Source: Pseudomonas sp. MRSN 12121 (GTDB lineage: Bacteria > Pseudomonadota > Gammaproteobacteria > Pseudomonadales > Pseudomonadaceae). Taken from it: a DNA stretch of 64,000 nucleotides. The notes beneath the pieces were generated by a model, which worked only from the letters and a program-made list of their open reading frames with translations, was not told the DNA's origin and searched no databases. A program made the translations under genes and the position numbers. Positions 7,647 through 18,339 of the stretch are shown here, in pieces. Numbering within the stretch: position 1 is the first letter of the stretch; the number at the start of each line of letters is the position of its first letter. Location: positions 2,875,388 to 2,939,387 of the forward strand of contig NZ_CP010892.1 of the NCBI RefSeq assembly GCF_000931465.1. Reading direction: 5' to 3'.

Positions 7647-9608
7647 TCAAAGCTGCCACGCGACTTTCAAGCCTTCATAAATCGCTTCCTCGGCGGTGCG
7701 CGGCGCCAGGCAATCGCCGATGCGGTGGAATTCCACCTGGCCCTGCAGCTCGGCGCCGAGGCTGTCCAGCGGCTGGTGGCCCTGGCAGAGCACCAGGGTG
7801 TCGACGTCTTCCAGCAGCATCGGTTCGCCGCTGGCGGTGTGTTGCAGGTACACGGTGTTGTCGTCGCAGCCGTACAACCGGGCGTAAGGGGTGATGGCGA
7901 TGCCCAGCTTGTGCAGCTCGCCGGCCAACTGGTCGCGCACGTAGAGCGGCAGGTTTTCCCCGCAGTGGGTGCCGTTGACCGCCAGCCGCACCTGATGCCC
8001 GGCGCGGGTCAGTTGTTCGGCGATGCCGGGGCCGATCCAGTCGCAGCGCCAGTCGACCACCACCACCGAACGCCCCGGCTTCACCTCGCCGCGCAGCACC
8101 TGCCAGGCGTCCACCACCTGCAACTCGCCGCCGCGCTCGAAGGGCGGCCAATAGGGTTGCGCGCCGGTGGCGACGATCACCACGTCGGGGCATTCGCGCT
8201 GCACCAGGGCGAGGTCGACCCGGGTGTTGCGCACCACGCGCACGCCAGCGCGTTCCATTTCCCGCTGCAGGTTGGTGCTGGCGCCGCCGAATTCGCTGCG
8301 CCGCGGCAGCAGTTGCGCGAGCAGGACCTGGCCGCCGAGCTGCGCGCCGGCTTCGTAGAGGGTCACCCGATGCCCGCGCTGCGCCGCCACCGCCGCGGCT
8401 TTCATCCCGGCCGGGCCGCCGCCGGCGACCATCACCCGGCGCGGCTTCAGGCTTGGCTGGAGGGCACCGAACACCAGCTCGCGGCCGGTTTCCGGGTGCT
8501 GGATGCAGGAAATCGGCAGGCCCTTGTGGAAGTGCCCGATGCACGCCTGGTTGCAGGCGATGCAGGCGCGCACATCCTCGGCGTGGCCGGCCTCGGTCTT
8601 GTTCGGCATCTGCGGGTCGCAGATCAGCGCGCGGGTCATGCCGCAGACGTCGGCCTGGCCACGGGCGAGGATCAGCTCGGCTTCCTGGGGCTGGTTGATC
8701 CGCCCGGTGACGAACAGCGGGATGTCCAGGCGCGCCTTGAAGGTCGCCGCTTCCCGGGCCAGGTAGGCCGGCTCGATCGCCATCGGCGGCACGATGTGCA
8801 CCGCGCCACCGAGGGAGGCGGACGTCCCCGCGACGATATGCACGTAGTCCAGCCCGGCCTGCAGCGCCTGCACCGCGGCCAGGGATTCGTCCTCGGTCAG
8901 GCCTTCGGGGTCGCGCTCGTCGGCGCTGATGCGCAAGCCGACGATGAACTGCGCGTCGGTGCTGGCGCGGATCGCCGCGATCACTTCGCGGACAAAGCGC
9001 AGGCGCTGCTCCAGGTCGCCGTTGTAGCCGTCGTCGCGGCGGTTGACCCGCGGGTTGAGGAACTGCGCCGGCAGGTAGCCATGGCTGGCGACCACTTCCA
9101 CGCCGTCCAGCCCGGCCTGGTGCAGGCGGCGGGCGGCGGCCGCGTAGCCGGCGACTATTTCGTCGATCATCGCCTGGTCCAGGGCGCGGGGCATGACCCG
9201 GAAGCGCTCGTTGGGCACCGCCGACGCCGAGTAGGCCACCGCCAGCAGGCCATCGCTGGACTCCATGATCTCCCGCCCGGGGTGAAACAGCTGCGACAGC
9301 ACCAGCGTGCCGTGGGCGTGGCAGGCCTGTGCCAGGCGCCGGTAGCCGTCGATGCAGGCGTCGTCGGTGGCCATCAGCACGTGCGAGGTGTAGCGCGCAC
9401 TGTCGTGGACCCCGGCGACCTGCAGCACGATCAGGCCGGCGCCGCCTTCGGCCCGTGCCCGGTGGTAGGCGATCAGCCGTTCGTTGACCTGGTTGTCGGT
9501 GGGCATTGAGGTGTCGTGCCCGCTGGACATGATGCGGTTCTTCAGGCGTTTGCCGCGGATCTGCAGGGGCTCGAAAAGGTGGGCGAAGGCAGGGCTTGGG
9601 GTCGACAT
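7647..9608 (-). CDS. FMN/FAD/[4Fe-4S] oxidoreductase, trimethylamine-dehydrogenase type
   Basis: A 653-residue two-module flavoenzyme. Residues 1-345 are an old-yellow-enzyme TIM barrel with FMN (FEPLQIRGKRLKNRI, SQLFHPGRE, ASHGYLPAQFLNPRVN). A four-cysteine cluster motif follows (CIACNQACIGHF then a fourth Cys), and residues 390-653 form a FAD/NAD-binding module beginning RRVMVAGGGPAGM. The family includes trimethylamine and histamine dehydrogenases, 2,4-dienoyl-CoA reductase and N-methylproline demethylase. Together with the adjacent XRE-cupin regulator and a polyamine-type binding protein, oxidation of an N-methylated or cationic amine is plausible but not shown. Confidence 0.85.
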   Translation of the reverse strand: MSTPSPAFAHLFEPLQIRGKRLKNRIMSSGHDTSMPTDNQVNERLIAYHRARAEGGAGLIVLQVAGVHDSARYTSHVLMATDDACIDGYRRLAQACHAHGTLVLSQLFHPGREIMESSDGLLAVAYSASAVPNERFRVMPRALDQAMIDEIVAGYAAAARRLHQAGLDGVEVVASHGYLPAQFLNPRVNRRDDGYNGDLEQRLRFVREVIAAIRASTDAQFIVGLRISADERDPEGLTEDESLAAVQALQAGLDYVHIVAGTSASLGGAVHIVPPMAIEPAYLAREAATFKARLDIPLFVTGRINQPQEAELILARGQADVCGMTRALICDPQMPNKTEAGHAEDVRACIACNQACIGHFHKGLPISCIQHPETGRELVFGALQPSLKPRRVMVAGGGPAGMKAAAVAAQRGHRVTLYEAGAQLGGQVLLAQLLPRRSEFGGASTNLQREMERAGVRVVRNTRVDLALVQRECPDVVIVATGAQPYWPPFERGGELQVVDAWQVLRGEVKPGRSVVVVDWRCDWIGPGIAEQLTRAGHQVRLAVNGTHCGENLPLYVRDQLAGELHKLGIAITPYARLYGCDDNTVYLQHTASGEPMLLEDVDTLVLCQGHQPLDSLGAELQGQVEFHRIGDCLAPRTAEEAIYEGLKVAWQL

Positions 9609-9668
9609 GCAGGTACTCCAGCGGGCCGGAGCCGAAGGGTTCGGCGTTATTGTTTTGCGCTATAAAAA

Positions 9669-9703
9669 TTTACCCTTAGTAAAAAATCAACTTGTTTTTT
9701 TAC
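9669..9703. promoter_or_regulatory. TTTAC inverted repeats, candidate operator
   Basis: In the AT-rich 207-bp gap between the divergent oxidoreductase and binding-protein genes, three TTTAC/GTAAA half-sites alternate. TTTAC-CCTTA-GTAAA (9669-9683) is a perfect inverted repeat, and the same GTAAA opens a second one, GTAAAAAA-N9-TTTTTTAC (9679-9703). Shared half-sites in a divergent promoter fit a dimeric HTH repressor such as the nearby XRE-cupin protein. Assignment to that protein is inference. Confidence 0.45.
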
Positions 9704-9815
9704 TTGGCCTTGCAGTAGCTTCGATCCGCGCCCCCCATGCGGGGCGAACCTCATAACAATAAAAAAGGGCCGCCCCGGCACCTCGCCCGAGCGGCACCGC
9801 GACGAGGAATCCCTG

Positions 9816-10865
9816 ATGAAATCCAAAATGCTCAAGCACGCTGCCTGCGCCTTGTCACTGTCCCTGCTGACCAGTCTCGGCAGCGCCCGGGCGGCGCCGG
9901 ACATGGTGGTGGTCGGTTACGGCGGCGCCGGGCAGAAGGCCCAGGACGTGGCGTTCTTCCAGCCTTTCAGCGCCAGCGATGGCAGTCGGTTGATCCAGAG
10001 CGAGTACAACGGCGAGATGGCGCGGATCAAGGTCATGGTCGACACCGGCAGCGTCGACTGGGACCTGGTGCAGATCGAAGGCCCGGACCTGATGCGCGGC
10101 TGCGACGAAGGCCTGTACGAGCGCCTGGACTGGCAGGCGCTGGGTGGCAGCGCGCAACTGATCACCGATGCCGCGCAAGCGTGCGGCTCGGCCGCCCTGG
10201 TGTGGAGCGTGGCCATTGCCTACGACACCGACAAGCTGGCCCCGGGGCCGGCGTCCTGGGCGGACTTCTGGGACGTGAAGCGCTTTCCCGGCAAGCGCGG
10301 CCTGCGCAAGCGCGCGGTGTACAACCTGGAGTTCGCCTTGCTGGCGGACGGGGTGCCGGTGGACCAGGTGTACGCCCAACTCGCCACGCCCCAGGGGGTC
10401 GACCGCGCCTTCGCCAAGCTCGATCAGCTCAAGCCCTACATCCAATGGTGGGAGGCCGGGGCGCAGCCGGCCCAGTGGCTGGCCGCCGGCGATGTGACGA
10501 TGACCTCCACCTACAGCGGCCGTGTCGCCCAGGCGGCCCAGGCCGGCAGCCACCTGGCGCTGGTCTGGCCGGGCAGCCTGTACGGCATGGATTACTGGGC
10601 GATCATCAAGGGCTCCCGGCATGCCGGGCAGGCCAAGCGCTTCATCGCCTTCGCCAACCGGCCCGAGGCGCAGGTCAAGTACGTCGAGCAGATTCCCTAC
10701 GGGCCGACCAATACCGAGGCCGCGGCCCGGCTCGACCCGCGCCTGGCGCAATGGGTGCCCACCGCCCCGCAGAACCTGGCGGGTGCGCTGGCGATGGACG
10801 TGGCGTTCTGGGTCGACCACGGCGAGGAGCTGGAGGAGCGCTTCAACGCCTGGGCCAGCCGATAG
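9816..10865 (+). CDS. polyamine-type periplasmic substrate-binding protein (orphan)
   Basis: A 349-residue PotD/SpuD-type extracellular solute-binding protein of ABC importers. A signal peptide (residues 1-27, ending SARAAP) precedes two lobes; VVVGYGGAGQKAQ, SVDWDLVQIEGPDL and WEAGAQPAQWLAAGDV match the spermidine/putrescine-binding family. No permease or ATPase gene is next to it, so it must share a transporter encoded elsewhere or act in sensing. It is divergent from the flavin oxidoreductase and upstream of a TetR gene and the aruRS genes. Confidence 0.85.
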   Translation: MKSKMLKHAACALSLSLLTSLGSARAAPDMVVVGYGGAGQKAQDVAFFQPFSASDGSRLIQSEYNGEMARIKVMVDTGSVDWDLVQIEGPDLMRGCDEGLYERLDWQALGGSAQLITDAAQACGSAALVWSVAIAYDTDKLAPGPASWADFWDVKRFPGKRGLRKRAVYNLEFALLADGVPVDQVYAQLATPQGVDRAFAKLDQLKPYIQWWEAGAQPAQWLAAGDVTMTSTYSGRVAQAAQAGSHLALVWPGSLYGMDYWAIIKGSRHAGQAKRFIAFANRPEAQVKYVEQIPYGPTNTEAAARLDPRLAQWVPTAPQNLAGALAMDVAFWVDHGEELEERFNAWASR

Positions 10866-10965
10866 GCACCGGCGCTGGCGGTGATCGCCGCTGGAGGCGC
10901 CGGACGCTGTTGCTGTACAGTCGTTCAGCGCCGCCCCCCATCGATTGCCCCGAGGAGATTGCCCC

Positions 10966-11613
10966 ATGAACCAGGAAGCGCGTTTTTCCCGAATGGAACC
11001 GGAACTGCGCAAGGCCAACCTGATCGAGTCGACCCTGACCTGCCTCAAGCGCCACGGTTTCCAGGGCGCGTCGATCCGGCGGATCTGCGCCGAGGCCGGG
11101 GTTTCGGTGGGGCTGATCAGCCACCACTATTCGGGCAAGGACGAACTGGTGGCCGAGGCCTACCTGGCGGTCACCGGGCGGGTCATGAGCCTGTTGCGCG
11201 AAGCCATGGCGCAGGCGGCGCCGAATGCCCGCCAGCGGCTGTCGGCGTTCTTTCACGCCTCGTTCAGCGCCGAGCTGCTCGACCCGCAACTGCTCGACGC
11301 CTGGCTGGCCTTCTGGGGCGCGGTGAAGACCGCGGAGGCGATCAACCAGGCCCACGAACATTCCTATGGCGAATACCGCAACGAACTGAGCCGGGTATTG
11401 GGCGAGCTGGCCGCCGAGGAGGGCTGGGAAGATTTCGACGCCGACCTCGCCGCCATCAGCCTCAGCGCCTTGCTCGACGGCCTGTGGCTGGAGTCGGGGC
11501 TCAACCCCGGGACCTTCACCCCGGGCCAGGGCATCCTGATCTGCGAGGCCTGGGTCGACGGCCTGCAGGCCGGCGCCCGCCAGCGTTTCCGGCGCCAGAC
11601 AGAGGGCTGTTGA
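10966..11613 (+). CDS. TetR-family regulator, BetI-like C-terminal domain
   Basis: A 215-residue repressor: TetR helix-turn-helix at about residues 15-60 (GASIRRICAEAGVSVGLISHHYSGKDEL) and a ligand-binding half of the BetI type (LDAWLAFWGAV, ISLSALLDGLWLE). The start is the ATG with GAGGAG nine bases upstream; a GTG further up is in frame but weaker. BetI-like proteins commonly respond to quaternary amines or amino acids. A small palindrome, CTGTACAG (10913-10920), lies 46 bases upstream and might be autoregulatory. Confidence 0.85.
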   Translation: MNQEARFSRMEPELRKANLIESTLTCLKRHGFQGASIRRICAEAGVSVGLISHHYSGKDELVAEAYLAVTGRVMSLLREAMAQAAPNARQRLSAFFHASFSAELLDPQLLDAWLAFWGAVKTAEAINQAHEHSYGEYRNELSRVLGELAAEEGWEDFDADLAAISLSALLDGLWLESGLNPGTFTPGQGILICEAWVDGLQAGARQRFRRQTEGC

Positions 11614-11693
11614 TCGATCGTTCAGTAGTGGCTAACCTCAGGGCGCCGATGCGGTAGAACACCCACAATAAGAAACATCCAGGACAACCATCG

Positions 11694-12410
11694 ATGACTC
11701 CTCGGGTATTGATCGTCGACGACGATCCGCTGATTCGCGAACTGTTGCAGGCCTATCTCTCCCAGGAAGGTTACGAGGTGCACTGCGCCGAAACGGCGGA
11801 GCTGGCCGAAACCTTCCTCGCGGCCCATGTGGTCGATCTGGTGATGCTGGATATCCGCCTGCCGGGCAAGGACGGCCTGACCCTGACCCGCGAGCTGCGG
11901 GTGCGCTCGGAAGTGGGGATCATCCTCATCACCGGGCGCAACGACGATATCGATCGTATCGTCGGCCTGGAATGCGGCGCCGACGACTACGTGATCAAAC
12001 CCCTCAACCCGCGCGAGCTGGTGTCCCGGGCGAAGAACCTGGTGCGCCGGGTGCGCCATGCCCGGGCCGAGCAAGCGCCAGCCGCGGTCGCGCGCCCGGT
12101 CAAGCGGTTCGCCGCCTGGTCCCTGGACACCGACCGCCGTCGCCTGATCGACCAGGCGGGCGGCGAGACCCTGCTGACCCACGGCGAGTACCAACTGCTC
12201 AGCGTGTTCCTGCGCAACACCGGCCATACGCTGAGCCGCGACCAGCTGATGGACCAGATCCGCAACCGCGAATGGGTGCCCAACGACCGCTCCATCGACG
12301 TGCTGGTCGGCCGTCTGCGGCGCAAGCTGCACGACGACCCGGCCGAGCCGCAGTTGATCATCACCATCCACGGCGCCGGCTACCTGTTTACCGCCAGCGT
12401 GGCGGCGTGA
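11694..12410 (+). CDS. aruR: response regulator AruR
   Basis: A 238-residue OmpR/TorR-class response regulator. The receiver domain has the acidic pocket VDDDP, phosphoacceptor Asp53 ([11 protein letters not shown]), the conserved Thr/Lys ([13 protein letters not shown]), and a winged-helix effector ends [16 protein letters not shown]...GAGYLF. It overlaps the next gene by four bases (GTGA), so regulator, binding protein and kinase are co-translated. Position beside the permease and aruHI matches my recollection of the aruRS system that controls the arginine-transaminase genes in P. aeruginosa; the symbol rests on that synteny and on family, not on a database match. Confidence 0.75.
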   Translation: MTPRVLIVDDDPLIRELLQAYLSQEGYEVHCAETAELAETFLAAHVVDLVMLDIRLPGKDGLTLTRELRVRSEVGIILITGRNDDIDRIVGLECGADDYVIKPLNPRELVSRAKNLVRRVRHARAEQAPAAVARPVKRFAAWSLDTDRRRLIDQAGGETLLTHGEYQLLSVFLRNTGHTLSRDQLMDQIRNREWVPNDRSIDVLVGRLRRKLHDDPAEPQLIITIHGAGYLFTASVAA

Positions 12411-13185
12411 ACGCCCCGGGGCGCTGGCTGGCGGCGCTGATGCTGCTGGTGGCGGGCACGGGGTCGGCGGCCGAGCGCATCCGCTATTGCGACTATCCGG
12501 TATACCCGCCGATTTCCTGGAGCGACGGCCGGCAGGTGCGCGGCCTGGCGCCGACCGTGGTCAAGCGCCTGTTCGGCCAGTTGGGCTACGAGGTGGAGAT
12601 CGTCGTGCTGGGCAACTGGCAGCGCTGCCTGCTGGATGCCGCCGAAGGACGGGTCGACGTGGTCCTGGCCTACCGCACCGAGGAGCGCGAGCAGAGCATG
12701 CGTTTTTCCAGCGTGCCGGTACTGCGCGAGGAAGTCGCGCTGTTCGTCAACCGCCGGCACCCGGTGCGTTTCGAGCGCCTCGACGACCTCGCCGGTTACC
12801 GCGGCGGGCTGCTGTTCGGGGAAAGCTACGGGCCGGAGTTCGACCGTTTCGTCGCCCGCCACCACAACATCGAATGGGTCTCCGACAGCCGGCAGAATTT
12901 CGGCAAGCTGGTCCGCGGGCGCATCGACTTCATCACCCACGAGCGGCGCACCGGGCAACTGTTCGTCGAACGCCTGCCGGGGGCCGCGGACATCGTCGCC
13001 TTGCCCCGGGCGCTGAGCGTCGATTACCTGCGGGTCGCGGTGTCGCGCCGCTCGGCGCTGGCCGCGCGCATGGCGGACATCGACGCGCAATTGCAGCGCC
13101 TGGCCGACGCCGGGGACATCGAACGCTGGCTGGACGAAAGCGAGGCGACCTACCGCGACATGCTCAACCTGCCGGCGGACGCGCG

Positions 13186-13189
<4 letters not shown>
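12407..13189 (+). CDS. periplasmic binding protein coupled to AruS
   Basis: A 260-residue family-3 type solute-binding protein (polar amino-acid binder fold). GTG start inside the aruR stop codon, signal peptide to about residue 21 ([10 protein letters not shown]), then [25 protein letters not shown] and [15 protein letters not shown] typical of the fold. Its stop overlaps the kinase start (ATGA). Sitting between regulator and kinase with no ABC permease, it is best read as the ligand-sensing partner of the kinase periplasmic domain, as TorT is for TorS. The ligand is probably arginine or a derivative, by inference. Confidence 0.8.
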
Positions 13190-15441
<2,252 letters not shown>

Positions 15442-15453
15442 CGTACAAAATCC

Positions 15454-15470
15454 TTACGACTTTTTACATC
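15454..15470 (+). promoter_or_regulatory. candidate AruR box upstream of permease
   Basis: TTACGACTTTTTACATC, 197 bases before the permease start. It agrees at 14 of 17 positions with the minus-strand sequence at 18144-18160, which lies 196 bases before the crotonase start. The TAC half-sites are 10-11 bp apart, as expected for an OmpR-type dimer, and a third TACA is at 15444. Binding by AruR is inference. Confidence 0.5.
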
Positions 15471-15566
15471 TTCGATCTTTCGGTTCAACGCGAACTTACA
15501 TGGCTTTCCAATAATCGCTGCAACCGCGCCGGACGCGGTCTTCGAAGCTTATTGGAGATAATAATA

Positions 15567-15641
15567 ATGAATGGCCGTAAAGCTGACCTTTCCCCGCGCC
15601 ATGACGTCCTGTCATCCGCCGCGCACCTCACCGACCGCTGA
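15567..15641 (+). CDS. 24-residue upstream ORF before permease
   Basis: A 24-codon frame starting ATGAATGGCCGT with TTGGAG ten bases upstream and ending nine bases before the permease ATG. The peptide is basic and polar with no membrane segment. No downstream hairpin that would make it a classical attenuator is visible. It may be a translated leader that couples ribosome entry to the permease, or chance; the strong ribosome site and tight spacing favour translation. Confidence 0.45.
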   Translation: MNGRKADLSPRHDVLSSAAHLTDR

Positions 15642-15650
15642 GGTGCCGAC

Positions 15651-17060
15651 ATGAGCGAATCTATCGAACGCAAAGGCATCCACCTGACCCGGGCCCTCAA
15701 GAGCCGGCACATTTTCATGCTGTCGCTGGGCGGGGTGATCGGCACCGGGCTGTTCATGGGCTCGGGGGTGATCATCAACCAGGGCGGCCCGCTCGGGGCG
15801 ATCCTGGCTTACCTGGTGGCGGGGTTCCTGATGTACCTGGTGATGGTCTGCCTGGGCGAGCTGTCGGTGCAGATGCCGGTGTCGGGCTCGTTCCAGACCC
15901 ACGCCACCCGGTTCATCGGCCCGGCCACCGGCTTCATGATCGGCTGGGTGTACTGGATGAGCTGGGCCACCACCGTGGGCCTGGAGTTCACCGCGGCCGG
16001 GATGCTGATGGAACGCTGGTTCCCGGGCGTGCCGATCTGGTACTGGTCGGCGCTGTTCGTGGTGGTGCTGTTCGGCATCAACGCCCTGGCTACCCGGGCC
16101 TTCGGTGAGGCGGAATACTGGTTTTCCGGGATCAAGGTGGCGGCGATCCTGGGCTTCATCGTGGTCGGCGTGCTGGTGATCTTCGGCGCGATCCCGCTCA
16201 CCAGCGGCGCGCCGGCGCCGATGTTCGGCAACCTGGTTGGCGATGCGCTGTTCCCCAACGGCCTGTCGGCGGTGTTCGCGGTGATGATGACCGTGGTTTA
16301 CGCCTTCCAGGGCTGCGAGATCATGGGCGTGGCGGCGGGGGAGACCGACCAGCCGGAGAAGAGCATCCCGCGCGCGGTGCGCAACGTGGTGTTCCGAGTG
16401 CTGATTTTCTATGTGCTGGCGATCGTGGTGCTGTCGGCCATCGTGCCCTGGCAGCAGGCCGGGTTGATGGAGAGCCCGTTCGTCCAGGTGTTCGACATGG
16501 TCGGCATTCCCTATGCCGCCGACCTGATGAATTTCGTGATCCTCACCGCGATTCTCTCGGTCGGCAACTCGGGCCTCTATGCCTCGACCCGCATCCTCTG
16601 GGCCATGTCCAAGACCGGCATGGCGCCCCAGGGCCTGTCGCCGCTGAGCAAGCGCGGCGTGCCGTTGCGGGCCCTGGGCATCACCCTGTGCTTCGCGCTG
16701 ATCTCGCTGATGACCAGCTTCGTCGCCGCCGACACCCTGTTCATGGTGCTGATGGCCGTGAGCGGCATGTCCGGCACCGTGACCTGGATCGTCATCGCCC
16801 TGGCGCAGTACAAGTTCCGCCGCGCCTACCTGCGCGACGGCGGCAGGCTCGAAGACCTGAAGTACCGCGCGCCGTGGTTCCCGGTCCTGCCGCTGCTGTG
16901 CATTGCCCTGTGCTGCTCGCTGTTCGTGTTCCTGGCCATGGATGAGACCCAGCGCCCGTCGCTGTACTGGGGCTTCGGCTTCATTGCGATCTGCTACGGC
17001 GCCTACTACCTGGTGCAGCGCAAACGGGCGCTGCCGCTGGCACCGAGCGTACCGGTGTAG
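15651..17060 (+). CDS. APC-family amino-acid permease, MmuP/LysP-like
   Basis: A 469-residue inner-membrane transporter with 12 predicted helices and the APC family signature near the N terminus (MLSLGGVIGTGLFMGSG), plus MPVSGSFQTHA, FQGCEIMGVAAGE and ILSVGNSGLYASTR. It resembles E. coli MmuP (S-methylmethionine) and LysP more than aromatic or GABA permeases. Located between aruS and the aruIH operon, it most likely imports arginine or a related basic amino acid that feeds the pathway; in P. aeruginosa a permease gene occupies the same place. A strong terminator follows directly. Confidence 0.88.
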   Translation: MSESIERKGIHLTRALKSRHIFMLSLGGVIGTGLFMGSGVIINQGGPLGAILAYLVAGFLMYLVMVCLGELSVQMPVSGSFQTHATRFIGPATGFMIGWVYWMSWATTVGLEFTAAGMLMERWFPGVPIWYWSALFVVVLFGINALATRAFGEAEYWFSGIKVAAILGFIVVGVLVIFGAIPLTSGAPAPMFGNLVGDALFPNGLSAVFAVMMTVVYAFQGCEIMGVAAGETDQPEKSIPRAVRNVVFRVLIFYVLAIVVLSAIVPWQQAGLMESPFVQVFDMVGIPYAADLMNFVILTAILSVGNSGLYASTRILWAMSKTGMAPQGLSPLSKRGVPLRALGITLCFALISLMTSFVAADTLFMVLMAVSGMSGTVTWIVIALAQYKFRRAYLRDGGRLEDLKYRAPWFPVLPLLCIALCCSLFVFLAMDETQRPSLYWGFGFIAICYGAYYLVQRKRALPLAPSVPV

Positions 17061-17080
17061 GCCGGGCAACCCACACACAA

Positions 17081-17108
17081 CGCGACAGGCGACTGTCGCG
17101 TTTTTTTT
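17081..17108 (+). terminator. Rho-independent terminator of the permease
   Basis: CGCGACAG-GCGA-CTGTCGCG followed by eight T residues, 20 bases after the permease stop codon. A textbook intrinsic terminator that isolates the permease transcript from the repeat array behind it. Confidence 0.92.
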
Positions 17109-17119
17109 CGTGGGTACCC

Positions 17120-18130
17120 GTAGCCGCTGCCGAGCCCCAGCGAGGCAGCGATCGGCCCGCAGGGCCGCCAAACCTGGCCCCGCGCAGGATCTGGAAAACG
17201 TGGTGCCTGCCTGGCGAGTCCTGCGGCCTCGATCGCAGCCTCGCCAGGGCTCGGCAGCGGCTACAGGGGACGGGTTCCGGCAGGTGGTTTCGCGGTGTTT
17301 TTGGCATCGATGCAAATCGATTCCGCGGGCTGACGCGCTTTGTGTAGCCGCTGCCGAGCCCCAGCGAGGCTGCGATCGGCCCGCAGGGCCGCCAAACCTG
17401 CCACCGCGCAGTATCTGGAAAAAACGCGGTGCCTGCCCGGCGAGTCCTGCGGCCTCGATCGCAGCCTCGCCAGGGCTCGGCAGCGGCTACAGGGGGATGG
17501 GGTTCCGGCAGGTGGTTTCGCGGCGTTTTTGGCATCGATGCAAATCGATTCCACGGGCTGACGCGCTTTGTGTAGCCGCTGCCGAGCGCAGCGAGGCTGC
17601 GATCGGCCCGCAGGGCCGCCAAACCTGGCGCCGCGCAGGATCTGGAAAACGTGGTGCCTGCCCGGCGAGTCCTGCGGCCTCGATCGCAGCCTCGCCAGGG
17701 CTCGGCAGCGGCTACGGGGGATGGGGTTCCGGCAGGTGGTTTCGCGGCGTTTTTGCCATCGATGCAAATCGGTTCTTGCGGCTGCCATGCCTTGTGTAGC
17801 CGCTGCCGAGCCCCAGCGAGGCTGCGATCGGCCCGCAGGGCCGCCAAACCTGACGCCCGCGCAATATCTGGAAAAAACGCGGTGCCCGCCCGGCGAGTCC
17901 TGCGGCCTCGATCGCAGCCTCGCCAGGGCTCGGCAGCGGCTACGGGAGTGGGGTTCCGGCAGGTGGTTTCGCGGCGTTTTTGGCATCGATGCAGATCGGT
18001 TCTTGCGGCTGACCTGCCTTGTGTAGCCGCTGCCGAGCGTAGCGAGGCTGCGATCGGCCCGCAGGGCCGCCAAACCTGGCGCCCGCGCAATATCTGGAAA
18101 AACGCGGTGCTCTGCCTGGCGAGTCCTGCG
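17120..18130. repeat. five-copy tandem array of large inverted-repeat (REPIN-like) units
   Basis: Copies begin with GTAGCCGCTGCCGAGC at 17120, 17344, 17572, 17796 and 18023, a period of 224-228 bp. Each full copy is a 144-148 bp element with about 35-bp terminal inverted repeats: the left arm runs from GTAGCCGC through GGCTGCGATCG and the right arm from CGATCGCAGCC through GCGGCTAC, with one or two mismatches. About 80 bp of conserved spacer follows, which itself contains ATCGAT-GCAA-ATCGAT in the first copies. Copy 5 breaks off at about 18130 before its right arm. Arms have the look of Pseudomonas REP sequences, but the tandem arrangement with conserved spacers is unusual. Open frames on both strands here are by-products of the repeat and are not genes. 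Confidence 0.93.
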
Positions 18131-18143
18131 CCCTCTGTAGCCA

Positions 18144-18160
18144 GTTGTACAAAGTTGTAA
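18144..18160 (-). promoter_or_regulatory. candidate AruR box upstream of the aru operon
   Basis: On the minus strand this reads TTACAACTTTGTACAAC; on the plus strand it is two direct GTTGTA repeats exactly 10 bp apart. It matches the box at 15454-15470 at 14 of 17 positions and lies at the same distance (about 196 bp) from the start codon it would control. Confidence 0.5.
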
Positions 18161-18339
18161 CGCAGTCTCGGGACTCTACGCCGCTACCGAAAAATACCTT
18201 AATAAAAACAATCGGATAGCGAATTTTTTTGGCTGTTACAAGGGCCCGGTCCGTCGATTGTTTCCTTGCTGAACACTCGTTTAGTATCGCTCCCAAGTCG
18301 TCTTCACCTCACGCCAAACACAATAATTCGAGGCCTTAC

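Noticed and set aside
17190..18100. Long open frames on both strands (up to 369 codons) with repeated peptide segments
   Set aside because: They are produced by reading the five-copy inverted-repeat array in several frames; no ribosome sites, and identical peptides recur at the repeat period.
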